Positions 49,666 through 57,632 of a stretch of DNA of 64,000 nucleotides are shown piece after piece (positions within the stretch are counted from its first letter, which is position 1; the number at the start of each line of letters is the position of its first letter). Both the position numbers and the translations under genes were made by a program. The stretch lies in the NCBI GenBank assembly GCA_965117015.1, contig OZ220747.1, forward strand, positions 744,001-808,000, given 5' to 3'. This DNA comes from Aldehydirespirator sp965117015 (GTDB lineage: Bacteria; Actinomycetota; Acidimicrobiia; Acidimicrobiales; Aldehydirespiratoraceae). The notes below the pieces were generated by a model, which saw nothing but the letters and a program-made list of their open reading frames with translations, made no database searches and was not told where the DNA came from.

Positions 49666-50525
49666 CCGGGAGCGAGGCTGTAGGCCCGTTCTGCGAGGCG
49701 CTCGGCCCCGAGCGCGGCGCAGCGCTCTTCGAGACCAGGCCGTGGGCCGCGCCACTCCATCTCGTCGACGGTGGCCGACACCGGGGCGCCCAGCTCCACG
49801 GTGGCGATCCGGCGGAAGAGCAGGGCGTCCTCGAAGCCGTCCCGCAGCGCGGCCGCCAGCTTGGCCGCTCCCCGCACCTGCACGTCCCACTGATCAGGGT
49901 CGAACGGGATGGCGGTGATGTGGCCGTACCGGGCCAGCAAGGCGGACGCCGACTTGGCGCCCCATCCGGGCAGGCCCGGGAAACCGTCGGCGGAGTCGCC
50001 CACCAGGCCGAGATAGTCGGGAATCGAGGCCGGGGGCACACCGAACTTATCCACCACCCCGGCGTGGTCGTAGAGCACTCTCTGGCGCCGGTCGAACTGC
50101 ACTATCCGCCCGTCGGCGGTCACGCACTGGGCCAGGTCCTTGTCCGGCGTGCAGATCACCACTTGCTCGACACGCTGGTCACCGGCCGCCACCGCCGCGG
50201 CGGACGCCAGCCCGTCGTCGGCCTCGTGCTCGATCTGCGGCCACACCGCGAACCCGGCCAGGTCCAGCAGCTCTTCGAGTTCGGGGAATTGTGCCTTGAG
50301 GTCGGGGTCCACCCCGCTGCCGTCCTTGTAGCCGTCCAGCATCTCGTTGCGGAACGACTCGATCACGTGGTCGGTGGCGATGCCGATGTGGGTGGCACCG
50401 TCGGAGACGAGGTCGAGCATCGAGTTGAGCACGCCCCGCTGGGCGCCCCGGCGCGGGTCGCGGTTCGACTTGGCGTAGTGGAAGCGGAAGAGCTCGTAGG
50501 TGCCGTCGATCAGATGCACCAGCAC
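49662..50525 (-). CDS. 5'-3' exonuclease (FEN/Pol I N-terminal-like)
   Basis: The 287-residue protein has the flap-nuclease fold: LIDGTYELFRFHY, IEHEADDGLAS and CTPDKDLAQCV with metal-binding acidic residues, GLVGDSADGFPGLPGWG and the H3TH segment. It is a stand-alone nuclease without polymerase domains. Such enzymes remove RNA primers or 5' flaps. It is 13 bases from the epimerase gene upstream. Confidence 0.9.
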   Translation of the reverse strand: MLVHLIDGTYELFRFHYAKSNRDPRRGAQRGVLNSMLDLVSDGATHIGIATDHVIESFRNEMLDGYKDGSGVDPDLKAQFPELEELLDLAGFAVWPQIEHEADDGLASAAAVAAGDQRVEQVVICTPDKDLAQCVTADGRIVQFDRRQRVLYDHAGVVDKFGVPPASIPDYLGLVGDSADGFPGLPGWGAKSASALLARYGHITAIPFDPDQWDVQVRGAAKLAAALRDGFEDALLFRRIATVELGAPVSATVDEMEWRGPRPGLEERCAALGAERLAERAYSLAPG

Positions 50526-50538
50526 CGCGCCGACCCCG

Positions 50539-50937
50539 CTACTCCTCGACCAGCTCGATCAACGTGCCGAACGACCCCTTGGGATGGATGAAGGCGATAG
50601 TGGTGTTGCGGCTGCCGGGCCTCGGCACCTCGTCTATGGGCGTGGCCCCGGCCTTCACCATCGCTTCCAGCGCGGCCGCGCAGTCCGGCACCCGGTAGCC
50701 CACGTGGTGCAGGCCCTCGCCCCGCTTGTCGAGGAACCTGGCCACGGGCGAGTCGTCACGGGTGGCCGATATCAGTTGCACGTAGCTCTCGGCCACCGCC
50801 AGCAGAGCCTCCTCTACACCGTCGTGCTCCACCACCTCGCGGTGGGCGACCTCGGCTCCCAGAGCGTCCCGGTACCAGTCGATCGCGACATCGAGGTCGC
50901 GGACCGCGATGGCGACATGGTCGATCTCAGTGAGCAT
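50539..50937 (-). CDS. mce: methylmalonyl-CoA epimerase
   Basis: The 132-residue glyoxalase-fold protein has metal-binding residues in EIDHVAIAV, GLHHVGYRV and LIELVEE. It interconverts (2R)- and (2S)-methylmalonyl-CoA, between propionyl-CoA carboxylase and the B12-dependent mutase. The carboxylase is at 32083; no mutase gene is in the window. Confidence 0.92.
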   Translation of the reverse strand: MLTEIDHVAIAVRDLDVAIDWYRDALGAEVAHREVVEHDGVEEALLAVAESYVQLISATRDDSPVARFLDKRGEGLHHVGYRVPDCAAALEAMVKAGATPIDEVPRPGSRNTTIAFIHPKGSFGTLIELVEE

Positions 50938-50962
50938 CGCGGCAATCTACCCGTTCGGCCTC

Positions 50963-51571
50963 TCAGGCTCCGTCGAGTGAGCGGCGGCCCTCGAAGGCCC
51001 GGCCCAGGGTGATCTCGTCGGCGTACTCGAGGTCGCCGCCCACCGGCAGGCCGCTGGCGATGCGGGTCACCTGCACCCCGGCGGGCTTGAGGTACTTGTG
51101 GACCAGCATCGCGGTGGCCTCACCCTCCAGGTTGGGGTTGGTGGCCACGATCACCTCTTCGATGCCCTCGTCGGTCACCCGGGCCAGAAGCTCCTTGAGG
51201 CGGAGCTGGTCGACGCCGACGCCGTCGATCGGGCTGAACGCTCCCTGAAGCACGTGGTAGCGGCCACGGAACTCACCGGTGCGCTCGACCGCCACCACGT
51301 CCTGGGCGTCCTCCACCACACAGACGAGGCTCGGAATGCGCCTGGGGTCGCGGCACACCGCGCATTCGCCGCCCTGCTCGGCCAGGTTGAAGCAGCGCGG
51401 GCAGTACGACACCCTCTCCTTGGCCTCGGCGATCGCCCGGGCCAGCCGGTTGGCGTCCTCGGCCGGCGCTCTCAACAGGTAGAACGCCACACGCTGGGCC
51501 GACTTGGGTCCGATGCCGGGCAGCCGTCCGAGCTGATCGATCAGCTCCTGAACCGCGCCCGAGTAGCTCAT
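50963..51571 (-). CDS. recR: recombination protein RecR
   Basis: The 202-residue protein acts with RecF and RecO to load RecA on gapped DNA. It has the helix-hairpin-helix LGRLPGIGPKSAQRVAFYLL, the zinc finger CPRCFNLAEQGGECAVC and the Toprim segment LVCVVEDAQDVVAVER. The ATG at 51571 gives the family N-terminus; the frame stays open upstream only over dnaX. It follows dnaX by 13 bases, without the usual ybaB between. Confidence 0.95.
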   Translation of the reverse strand: MSYSGAVQELIDQLGRLPGIGPKSAQRVAFYLLRAPAEDANRLARAIAEAKERVSYCPRCFNLAEQGGECAVCRDPRRIPSLVCVVEDAQDVVAVERTGEFRGRYHVLQGAFSPIDGVGVDQLRLKELLARVTDEGIEEVIVATNPNLEGEATAMLVHKYLKPAGVQVTRIASGLPVGGDLEYADEITLGRAFEGRRSLDGA

Positions 51572-51584
51572 CTCGACACCCCGG

Positions 51585-53510
51585 CTACGTGTCGCCGCCA
51601 GCGTTGTCGCCGTCGGGTTCGGGCAGCAGCGTGAGCTCCGTTCCGGGGAACGTCGCCTTGATCTTCTCTTCGATGTCGTGAGCGTGGCTGGGAGCGTCGG
51701 CGAGGTCATCCAGATCGGCCAGGTCGAAGCCGTCAACGGCCTCCTCCTCCGGCGGCGTGTCAAGCGCCGGCGGCGCCCCAGCCTCGGGGGGGCCGTCACG
51801 CTCCGGCGGCCGGTCAAGCTCCGGCGGCGCCTCAACCTCTCCGGCAGGGACTGCGTCGGAGGCCCGGGCCACGAGGTCCCTCCAAAGGGCTTGAAGCTGG
51901 GCGGGACTGCGCCGCAGTTCCTGGTCGGGCTCCAGCTCCTTCGCTCTGGCTACAACGAACTCCCGCTCCAAGCCCAGGTGCCGGCGGGCCCACTCCACGA
52001 CCTGCCTCGGGCCGTCGGGTTGCCTGGCAGCCAGATCGGGCACGGGCGGCGGCGGGGGCGGCGGCGGGGGGGCTGGTCCAGGTCCGGCCTCCGCGGACGC
52101 GGCCGGGGCGATTGCGTCCCTTCTCGCCGAGGCTGCGGATCGATGCTCCGACAGCGTCTGGCGAGCCGCCGCCGCGGGGCGGCCCGAGGTGGCCGGAGCG
52201 GCCGGGGCGGCCGTGGACGAGGGCTCCGCCTCTCCCACCGCAACGGACGACTGTCGCGGCGATGTGGCGGAATCCGTCGGCGCGGCCGGATCCGTCGCGG
52301 GATCTGCCGGTAGCGCGGGCGCCGGAGGCACTTGCGCCGGAGGCGCCGGGGATCGTGGGGCCGGGCCGGGGGCCGAGGATCGTGGGGCCGGGGAAGCCGG
52401 CGAACCCTCCAGGCGGGCCTCCAGTTGCCGGATTCGCTGGGCCAACGCTTCGAGCGACCGGTCCTCGTCCGGGTGGCAGAGCCGCATCAGCGCCACCTCT
52501 ATGTCGATCCTCGGGTCCGGCGCCTGACGCATGTCGATGAGGGCCCGGCCGAGGGTCTCCAGCGCACGGGTGATGGCGGCCGCCGCCATGCGCTCGGCGA
52601 GATCGGCGGCCCTGTTCCGCTCATGCTCGGACATCCGGGTCGGGGGATCGCCCATGGCGGTGAGGAAGGCGTCGCGCAGCCCGGCCAGCGCCATCTCGCC
52701 GATCGTGCGGGGGTCCCGCCCCCGGCCCACGGCGTCACCTACCGCAGAGAGCGCAGCGGCCCGGTCACCGTCGGCCAGTGCAGCGAGAATGGCGTCCGTC
52801 GAGGAGTCGAGCTCGGCGGTCCCGCCACCGGCGACGATCCGCTCCAAGGCGGTCAGGCTGTCGCGCACCGATCCGCCGCCGGCGGCCACCGCATGGTCGA
52901 CGGCCTCGCCGTCGACGTCCAGCTCGGCGTCGGCGACGACGTGGCGGAGATGTTCGGACATGACCTCGGCGCCGATCAGGCCCAGCTCGAACACCTGGCA
53001 GCGGCTGCGGATGGTGTGCACCACCTTGTGGGGCTCGGTGGTGGCCAGCACCCATGTCACGTGGTCGGGGGGCTCCTCCAGGGTCTTGAGCAGCGCGTTC
53101 TCGGCTCCGGCGGTGAGCATGTGGACCTCGTCGAGCAGGTACACCTTGGTCCGTCCCGGCGAGGTCAGATTGACCCGTTCGAGGAGGCCCCGCATGTCGT
53201 CGACCTTGTTGTTGGAGGCGGCGTCGAGCTCCTGGAGGTCGAACGAGCGGCCCTCCTGGATCGACAGGCAGGACTCGCAGACGCCGCAAGGCTCGCCGTC
53301 GTCGCCGAGGTCGGTGCAGTTGAGCGCCTTGGCCAGCACCCGGGCGGTTGAGGTCTTGCCGCTGCCCCTGGGTCCGTGCAGCAGGTAGGCATGTCCGACC
53401 TGGTCGGTGCGCACAGCGGTCTGGAGGGCCCGAACAACATGGTCCTGGCCCTTGATCTCGGAGAACTTCTGGGGCCGGTAGCGACGGTAGAGAGACTGGT
53501 AGGCCACCAC
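51585..53510 (-). CDS. dnaX: DNA polymerase III subunit tau/gamma
   Basis: The 641-residue clamp-loader ATPase has Walker A HGPRGSGKTSTA, the zinc-binding CGVCESC with an upstream cysteine (NCTDLG), Walker B YLLDEVHML and SRCQVF. After about residue 365 there is a long Pro/Ala/Ser-rich region with a run of nine prolines, then a short conserved C-terminal domain (DIEEKIKATFPGTEL). Start is one of two adjacent GTG codons at 53510 and 53507. The SRP RNA gene lies just upstream. Confidence 0.94.
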   Translation of the reverse strand: MVAYQSLYRRYRPQKFSEIKGQDHVVRALQTAVRTDQVGHAYLLHGPRGSGKTSTARVLAKALNCTDLGDDGEPCGVCESCLSIQEGRSFDLQELDAASNNKVDDMRGLLERVNLTSPGRTKVYLLDEVHMLTAGAENALLKTLEEPPDHVTWVLATTEPHKVVHTIRSRCQVFELGLIGAEVMSEHLRHVVADAELDVDGEAVDHAVAAGGGSVRDSLTALERIVAGGGTAELDSSTDAILAALADGDRAAALSAVGDAVGRGRDPRTIGEMALAGLRDAFLTAMGDPPTRMSEHERNRAADLAERMAAAAITRALETLGRALIDMRQAPDPRIDIEVALMRLCHPDEDRSLEALAQRIRQLEARLEGSPASPAPRSSAPGPAPRSPAPPAQVPPAPALPADPATDPAAPTDSATSPRQSSVAVGEAEPSSTAAPAAPATSGRPAAAARQTLSEHRSAASARRDAIAPAASAEAGPGPAPPPPPPPPPVPDLAARQPDGPRQVVEWARRHLGLEREFVVARAKELEPDQELRRSPAQLQALWRDLVARASDAVPAGEVEAPPELDRPPERDGPPEAGAPPALDTPPEEEAVDGFDLADLDDLADAPSHAHDIEEKIKATFPGTELTLLPEPDGDNAGGDT

Positions 53511-53560
53511 CGACGACTCTAGACGTGGACTATGCCAGCCCGCGGCCTGATCGGCGCGCC

Positions 53561-53700
53561 GGCGCCCGCTCCCGGGAGTGACGGCCAGGCTGTCTGCGGC
53601 ACCCGGGCGGTACTGCTGAGAGCTGCTGCCTTCCGGCCCTGACCCGGTTCACAGGCGTCCGTTGCACAGGACCCGGCCGTCACACCCCGAAGCGGGCGCT
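53561..53700 (-). ncRNA. ffs: signal recognition particle RNA (4.5S-type)
   Basis: The minus strand contains the universal SRP core GTGAACCGGGTCAGG followed by GCCGGAAGGCAGCAG (tetraloop region). The arms fold back: GGCC at 53678-53675 with GGCC at 53586-53583, and further out AGCGCCCGCT (53700-53691) with AGCGGGCGCC (53570-53561). The outer ends are inferred from this pairing; a shorter mature RNA of about 96 bases (53583-53678) is possible. It lies upstream of dnaX, a common bacterial order. Confidence 0.88.
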
Positions 53701-53710
53701 GACGCCGCTC

Positions 53711-53716
53711 ACGATA
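53711..53716 (-). promoter_or_regulatory. possible -10 box of the SRP RNA gene
   Basis: TATCGT on the minus strand would place the start point near 53704, just outside the outer helix of the RNA. Confidence 0.4.
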
Positions 53717-53722
53717 CCCTCA

Positions 53723-53736
53723 CGGGTCCGGACCCG
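53723..53736. repeat. 14-bp palindrome between SRP RNA and tRNA-Ser
   Basis: CGGGTCCGGACCCG is perfectly self-complementary. It lies in the 50-base gap between the divergent SRP RNA and tRNA-Ser genes. A regulatory role is possible but unsupported. Confidence 0.5.
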
Positions 53737-53750
53737 CAGCCCGGGACCGG

Positions 53751-53835
53751 GGAGGGTTGCCAGAGCGGCCGAATGGGCACGCTTGGAAAGCGTGTGAGGC
53801 GAGAGCCTCCATGGGTTCAAATCCCATACCCTCCG
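53751..53835 (+). tRNA. tRNA-Ser (anticodon GGA)
   Basis: The 85-base class II tRNA has acceptor GGAGGGT pairing with ACCCTCC, anticodon loop CTTGGAAAG, a long variable arm (GTGAGGCGAGAGCCTCC) and T-arm ATGGGTTCAAATCCCAT. The discriminator is G, as required for tRNA-Ser; CCA is not encoded. Confidence 0.95.
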
Positions 53836-53930
53836 CGCTCCTCAGCCATTGAGCTCTGCGGACCCGGTGCCGCGATGCCCGCGACAGGCTCTTCCCGGCG
53901 GAGCCGCCTTTGCCTGCTACGCCGAACCCG

Positions 53931-53936
53931 TAGCCT
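53931..53936 (+). promoter_or_regulatory. -10 box of the anchored protein at 53943
   Basis: TAGCCT ends 6 bases before the ATG at 53943. Confidence 0.5.
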
Positions 53937-53942
53937 CGTGGC

Positions 53943-55124
53943 ATGGACGCGGCACCATTTGACGGCCGCGACGACCAACCGGACCGCGACGAACACGAAC
54001 GGTCATGGCGAGCCGCTTCGGGCCTCATCGGCGTGCTGGTCGCCCTGGTCGCGGTTCTCTGGCTCCTGAGCCTCACCACGGGCGACGGCGACGACATCGA
54101 AGGCAGCGACGCCGACCCGGTGGACGAGGAACTCTTCGAAGCGCCGACCACGACCAGCCCGCCGCCCGAGACGGAGGTCAGCACGGAGGCTGTGCCAGGG
54201 GACGGTGAGCCCGAGGGCGCTGCACCCGCCGAGCCCTTCAGCCAGCTGGAGGGCCGGCTGATGTACCTGAGCAGCCGCCATGTGGTCCTGCTCGACCTGG
54301 CGACGGGGGCCCTGCAGCGAGTACTCATCGAGCCGTTGGGGTCGGTCCTCGAACTCGCCGATCTGGAGCTCCTCAGCGACGGCAGGCGCACAGTAGGCCT
54401 GTCCCTGGCCGACGATCCGCCGTCGGCGGTCCTCGTAGCCTCCGGCGCGGAGTTGGCGCCATCGATCCAGCCGCTCATCGACTTCTGGGTGATCAGCCGT
54501 CCCGACGGGCCCGGCGGCGCTATCCGGATGAATGCTTGGCAGGACTACGGCGTCCTCACCGGCGAACTGTACGCGCCCCCGGGCTCCGAGGTGGTGGTGG
54601 TCCGCAACGCCGGTGTGCTGGTGACTCCCCCGGTGGGAAAGACATACCGCCCGACCTTCGCGGGTTTCGAGGTCGTGAGCGAGCACCGGCTCCTGGCCGC
54701 CAGCGACCAGCTGCGGGTGGAGCAGCGCTGCGACCAGCAGCTCTCGTGCACGGTGATGATCGTGGACGCCGCCACCGACCGGGCTGAGGAGCTGCCCGAG
54801 GACTTCGCGGCCGAGCTGGCCGGCATCTCCGTGTCACCCGACAGCCGCTGGCTGCTCAACGACACCAGCCCGGCGTGGCTCTTCGACCGCCAGACAGCGC
54901 AGCTGCGCCTGCTGGACGGGGGCGGCTACGGCCGGCCGCTGTGGTCGGTCGACTCGACCTCGGTCGCCTGGCTGACCTCCGACCGCACGCCGACGCTGGT
55001 GGTCGCCCGGCTCGAGACGCCTTCTGAAGGTCAGGACTGGTTCGCGATCGAGCTGACCGGTCTGGGCGCAGACCCCTCGCCGGGGTCGACATTCCTGCTC
55101 GAAGAGAACCTCAGCCCGAGCTGA
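53943..55124 (+). CDS. single-pass membrane protein with propeller-like exterior domain
   Basis: The 393-residue protein has a charged head, one helix near residues 25-44 (ASGLIGVLVALVAVLWLLSL), an acidic Thr/Pro linker and an exterior domain of about 290 residues. Repeated short strands such as HVVLLDLATGAL, PDSRWLLNDTSPAWLFDRQT and WSVDSTSVAWLTSD suggest a beta-propeller. No enzyme motif is seen. It converges with the DM13 gene, overlapping by 14 bases. Confidence 0.72.
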   Translation: MDAAPFDGRDDQPDRDEHERSWRAASGLIGVLVALVAVLWLLSLTTGDGDDIEGSDADPVDEELFEAPTTTSPPPETEVSTEAVPGDGEPEGAAPAEPFSQLEGRLMYLSSRHVVLLDLATGALQRVLIEPLGSVLELADLELLSDGRRTVGLSLADDPPSAVLVASGAELAPSIQPLIDFWVISRPDGPGGAIRMNAWQDYGVLTGELYAPPGSEVVVVRNAGVLVTPPVGKTYRPTFAGFEVVSEHRLLAASDQLRVEQRCDQQLSCTVMIVDAATDRAEELPEDFAAELAGISVSPDSRWLLNDTSPAWLFDRQTAQLRLLDGGGYGRPLWSVDSTSVAWLTSDRTPTLVVARLETPSEGQDWFAIELTGLGADPSPGSTFLLEENLSPS

Positions 55125-55905
55125 GTTCGGCCGTCCCGAAGACCACGCCGAAGCGCACGCACCAGATGGCCACCGTGGAGTAGTGGTCGAGGTCGAGCCC
55201 GACGGGGATCTCGTAGTTCTGTGCGCCGACGTTGCCCTTGAGGTCGCCGAGGTCGACGAAGTCGTCGTCGAACTGGCCGGCCGGCGCGTCGGTCGGGGCG
55301 GCCGAAAGGTACACGTTCAGGTCGGGGCCGTTGTCGGTGCGGAAGTCCTCGAACCTCAGGAAGCGCTGGCCGCTGCCGTCGCCCAGCACCACCGCGCTGC
55401 CCTCGGTGGGATGGGAGCGGTCGATGAACGACCCGGACGCCTCCACGATGATCTGGGGCTCGGCCGGTTGAGGCTGGGTCTCGGTGGCGGGCTGGGTCTC
55501 GGTGGCGGGCTGGGTCTCGGTGGCGGGCTGGGTCTCGGTGGCGGGCTGCGTCTCGGTGGCGGGCTCAGCCGATTCGAGCGCGTTGACTCCGGGCTTGGGG
55601 ACCTGCGATGTCGCCGGTCCGGGCATGTCGGGCATGGGCTCGTCGACCTCGTCGACCATGGGCATGTCGTCGTCCGCCATGGCCTTGTTCATGGCGTCGG
55701 CCATCTCGGCGGTCGTCTCGTCGCCTTCGATGCCCGACGGGGCCGGGCCGGCGGTGAAGAACGGGAGTGCCTCATCCACCTCGTCGTCTTGGAAGTAGGT
55801 CTGGAAGGCGAAGAAGCCGAACACCAGCCAGGCTCCCACCCCCGCCAGTACTACTCCTGCCGGGAGCGCCCAGCGCCAGTGCCGTCCGATCCAGGATCTC
55901 ATCAC
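55111..55905 (-). CDS. DM13-domain membrane-anchored protein with PATETQ repeats
   Basis: The 264-residue protein has an N-terminal helix (about residues 13-35), an acidic Met-rich segment with MPMVDEVDEPMPDMPG, five tandem PATETQ repeats and a C-terminal DM13 domain. The domain shows GSFIDRSHPTEGSAVVLGDG, GPDLNVYLSA and the conserved cysteine in VAIWCVRFGVVFG. DM13 domains are proposed to take part in redox or electron transfer at the cell surface. GTG 55905 or ATG 55902 may be the start. Confidence 0.85.
   Translation of the reverse strand: MMRSWIGRHWRWALPAGVVLAGVGAWLVFGFFAFQTYFQDDEVDEALPFFTAGPAPSGIEGDETTAEMADAMNKAMADDDMPMVDEVDEPMPDMPGPATSQVPKPGVNALESAEPATETQPATETQPATETQPATETQPATETQPQPAEPQIIVEASGSFIDRSHPTEGSAVVLGDGSGQRFLRFEDFRTDNGPDLNVYLSAAPTDAPAGQFDDDFVDLGDLKGNVGAQNYEIPVGLDLDHYSTVAIWCVRFGVVFGTAELSSG
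55472..55561. repeat. five-copy 18-bp tandem repeat in the DM13 gene
   Basis: The unit GGCTGGGTCTCGGTGGCG is repeated five times with one substitution in the last copy and encodes PATETQ on the minus strand. Near-identical units point to recent slippage, and copy number could vary between strains. Confidence 0.92.
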
Positions 55906-55990
55906 TCCCCAGTATCGCCGCCCGGCGCCGCGGATTTCAGGGTTTCTTGCCGAGCAGCGAAAGCGGGGACCCCGATCTCGCTCCCGCCGG

Positions 55991-55996
55991 TAGGTT
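55991..55996 (+). promoter_or_regulatory. -10 box of the pabC-like gene
   Basis: TAGGTT ends 7 bases before the GTG at 56004. Confidence 0.45.
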
Positions 55997-56003
55997 CGGG
56001 ACC

Positions 56004-56849
56004 GTGAGCGCGCAAGCCGTGTGGGTGAACGGACACATGGTCGAGCCCGACCACCCGCATCTGCGGGCCGACGACCACGGTGTGATCGTGGGCGACGGCG
56101 TCTTCGAGACGCTGCTGGTAGTACGCCACGGCGCCGGGGTGGCCGCCTTCGCGGTGCGCCGGCATCTTGAGCGTCTGCGCCGCTCGGCCCGAGCGCTGCG
56201 CTTCGAGTGCCCCTACAGCGACGACGAGTTGCGGGCCGCCATCGCCCTGTGCCTCGACGCCGCTCCCTCCGCCGGGATCGTGCGGGTCACGGCAACCAGC
56301 GGCGGCGGCCCGCTGGGATCCGGGCGCAGCGGGGCGCGGGGTTCGGCCATCGTGATCGCCGGCAACCGGCCGCCCGATTACCCGCCCGGCACCGCGGTCT
56401 CGACCGTGCCGTTCCCCCGCAACGAGCGGGGCGCCATGGCCGGCGTCAAGACGACCTCATATGCCGAGAATGTGCTGGCGCTCGACGTGGTCCGTGAGCG
56501 GGGCGCATCGGAGGCGATCTTCGCCGACACCCGGGGCCGTGTCAGCGAGGGCACCGGGTCGAACATCTTCTGGTCCGACGGGGCGCGGCTGCACACGCCG
56601 CCGCTGGACACCGGCTGCCTGGCCGGGGTGACCCGGGCGCTGCTGCTGGAGCGGCTCGATGTGGCCGAGACCCATATGTCCGTCGAGGAACTCTCCAGCG
56701 TTCCCGAGGCCTTCCTGGCCTCCTCCACCCGGGCGGTCCAGTCGATCGCCCGGATCGACGGTACCGAGCTGCCGGTGGTGGACGGCCCCCTGACGGTGGC
56801 CGCGGCCGATCTGATGGCCGATCTGATGGCCAACGACATCGACCCGTGA
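56004..56849 (+). CDS. PLP class IV aminotransferase/4-amino-4-deoxychorismate lyase-like
   Basis: The 281-residue protein has the class IV fold: GVIVGDGVFETLLVVRHG at the start, the PLP lysine in AGVKTTSYAENVLA and the family block AIFADTRGRVSEGTGSNIFW. Length and start favour aminodeoxychorismate lyase (PabC, folate synthesis) but branched-chain or D-amino acid transaminases share these motifs. The GTG at 56004 gives the family N-terminus; a longer frame overlaps the DM13 gene. Confidence 0.82.
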   Translation: MSAQAVWVNGHMVEPDHPHLRADDHGVIVGDGVFETLLVVRHGAGVAAFAVRRHLERLRRSARALRFECPYSDDELRAAIALCLDAAPSAGIVRVTATSGGGPLGSGRSGARGSAIVIAGNRPPDYPPGTAVSTVPFPRNERGAMAGVKTTSYAENVLALDVVRERGASEAIFADTRGRVSEGTGSNIFWSDGARLHTPPLDTGCLAGVTRALLLERLDVAETHMSVEELSSVPEAFLASSTRAVQSIARIDGTELPVVDGPLTVAAADLMADLMANDIDP

Positions 56850-56877
56850 CCCTGTTCTCGCCCGTCTCGGGAGCATC

Positions 56878-57342
56878 GTGACGGACGAGCAGCTCATGGA
56901 GCTGGCCCTGGCCGAGGCCCGGTCGGCCACCGCGCACGGCGACGTGCCGGTGGGTGCGGTGGTGTGGCTCGACGGCGAGGTGGTCGCTCGCGGCCACAAC
57001 CAGCGGGAGCGCGCCGGCGATCCCACCGCCCACGCCGAGATGCTGGCCCTGCGGGACGCCGCGGCCCGCCTGGGCGGCTGGCGCCTGGACGGGGCCACGG
57101 TGGCCGTGACCCTGGAGCCGTGCCCCATGTGCGCGGGCGCGCTGCAGCAGGCCCGGGTGGGCCGGGTGGTCTACGGCGCCGACGACCCCAAGGCCGGCGC
57201 CCTCGGCTCGCTCTACAACCTGGGCGCCGACCCCCGTCTCAACCACGAGTTCGAGGTGGTGCCGGGCGTGCGGGCCGGCGAGTGCGCCGCGCTGTTGCAG
57301 GAGTTCTTCTCGGACCTGAGGGGCTCCGAAGTCGACCCGTAG
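56878..57342 (+). CDS. tadA: tRNA adenosine deaminase
   Basis: The 154-residue zinc enzyme converts A34 to inosine in tRNA-Arg. Zinc and catalytic residues are in PTAHAEMLAL (HAE) and LEPCPMCAGAL (PCxxC). Length fits TadA rather than guanine deaminase. The neighbouring tRNA-Ser genes are a typical setting. It starts with GTG 28 bases after the pabC-like gene. Confidence 0.92.
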   Translation: MTDEQLMELALAEARSATAHGDVPVGAVVWLDGEVVARGHNQRERAGDPTAHAEMLALRDAAARLGGWRLDGATVAVTLEPCPMCAGALQQARVGRVVYGADDPKAGALGSLYNLGADPRLNHEFEVVPGVRAGECAALLQEFFSDLRGSEVDP

Positions 57343-57351
57343 GACCGCGGG

Positions 57352-57357
57352 TAGCCT
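57352..57357 (+). promoter_or_regulatory. -10 box of tRNA-Ser (CGA)
   Basis: TAGCCT ends 7 bases before the first base of the tRNA. Confidence 0.5.
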
Positions 57358-57364
57358 CTGCGGC

Positions 57365-57454
57365 GGAGAGTTGCCAGAGCGGACGAATGGGGCGGCCTCG
57401 AAAGCCGTTGTGGCCTCCGGGTCACCATGGGTTCGAATCCCATACTCTCCGCCA
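57365..57454 (+). tRNA. tRNA-Ser (anticodon CGA)
   Basis: The class II tRNA has acceptor GGAGAGT pairing with ACTCTCC, anticodon loop CCTCGAAAG, a long variable arm and T-arm ATGGGTTCGAATCCCAT, discriminator G at 57451. CCA follows at 57452-57454, unlike the other two tRNAs in the window. It marks the left edge of the accessory segment. Confidence 0.95.
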
Positions 57455-57590
57455 AAGCCCCCTCGGGGGTAGCGTTTCAATCAGCAGTCTGCATCGTTTC
57501 TGATAAGCAGTCCGCAATCTTCTTGATCAGCACAATGCAACAGCCAGGTGCAGCACACCTGCTTCGTCTGTAGAGTTTTCGTCATAGTCC

Positions 57591-57596
57591 TATAAT
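57591..57596 (+). promoter_or_regulatory. -10 box of the secreted repeat protein
   Basis: A perfect TATAAT, the only consensus -10 in the window's intergenic DNA that I found, lies 36 bases before the ATG at 57633. The upstream 130 bases are AT-richer than average. No matching -35 is evident. Confidence 0.55.
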
Positions 57597-57617
57597 GGAT
57601 GTGAGAACGTACATGTT

Positions 57618-57625
57618 GGAGGAGG
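57618..57625 (+). promoter_or_regulatory. strong ribosome-binding site
   Basis: GGAGGAGG lies 7 bases before the ATG at 57633, ideal for that start and too far (17 bases) for the in-frame ATG at 57643. It therefore directs translation into the frame containing the poly-C tract. Confidence 0.75.
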
Positions 57626-57632
57626 CGGCACC

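Noticed and set aside
55472..55561. CRISPR-like or VNTR non-coding repeat
   Set aside because: The 18-base units are directly adjacent with no spacers and encode PATETQ in a real gene.
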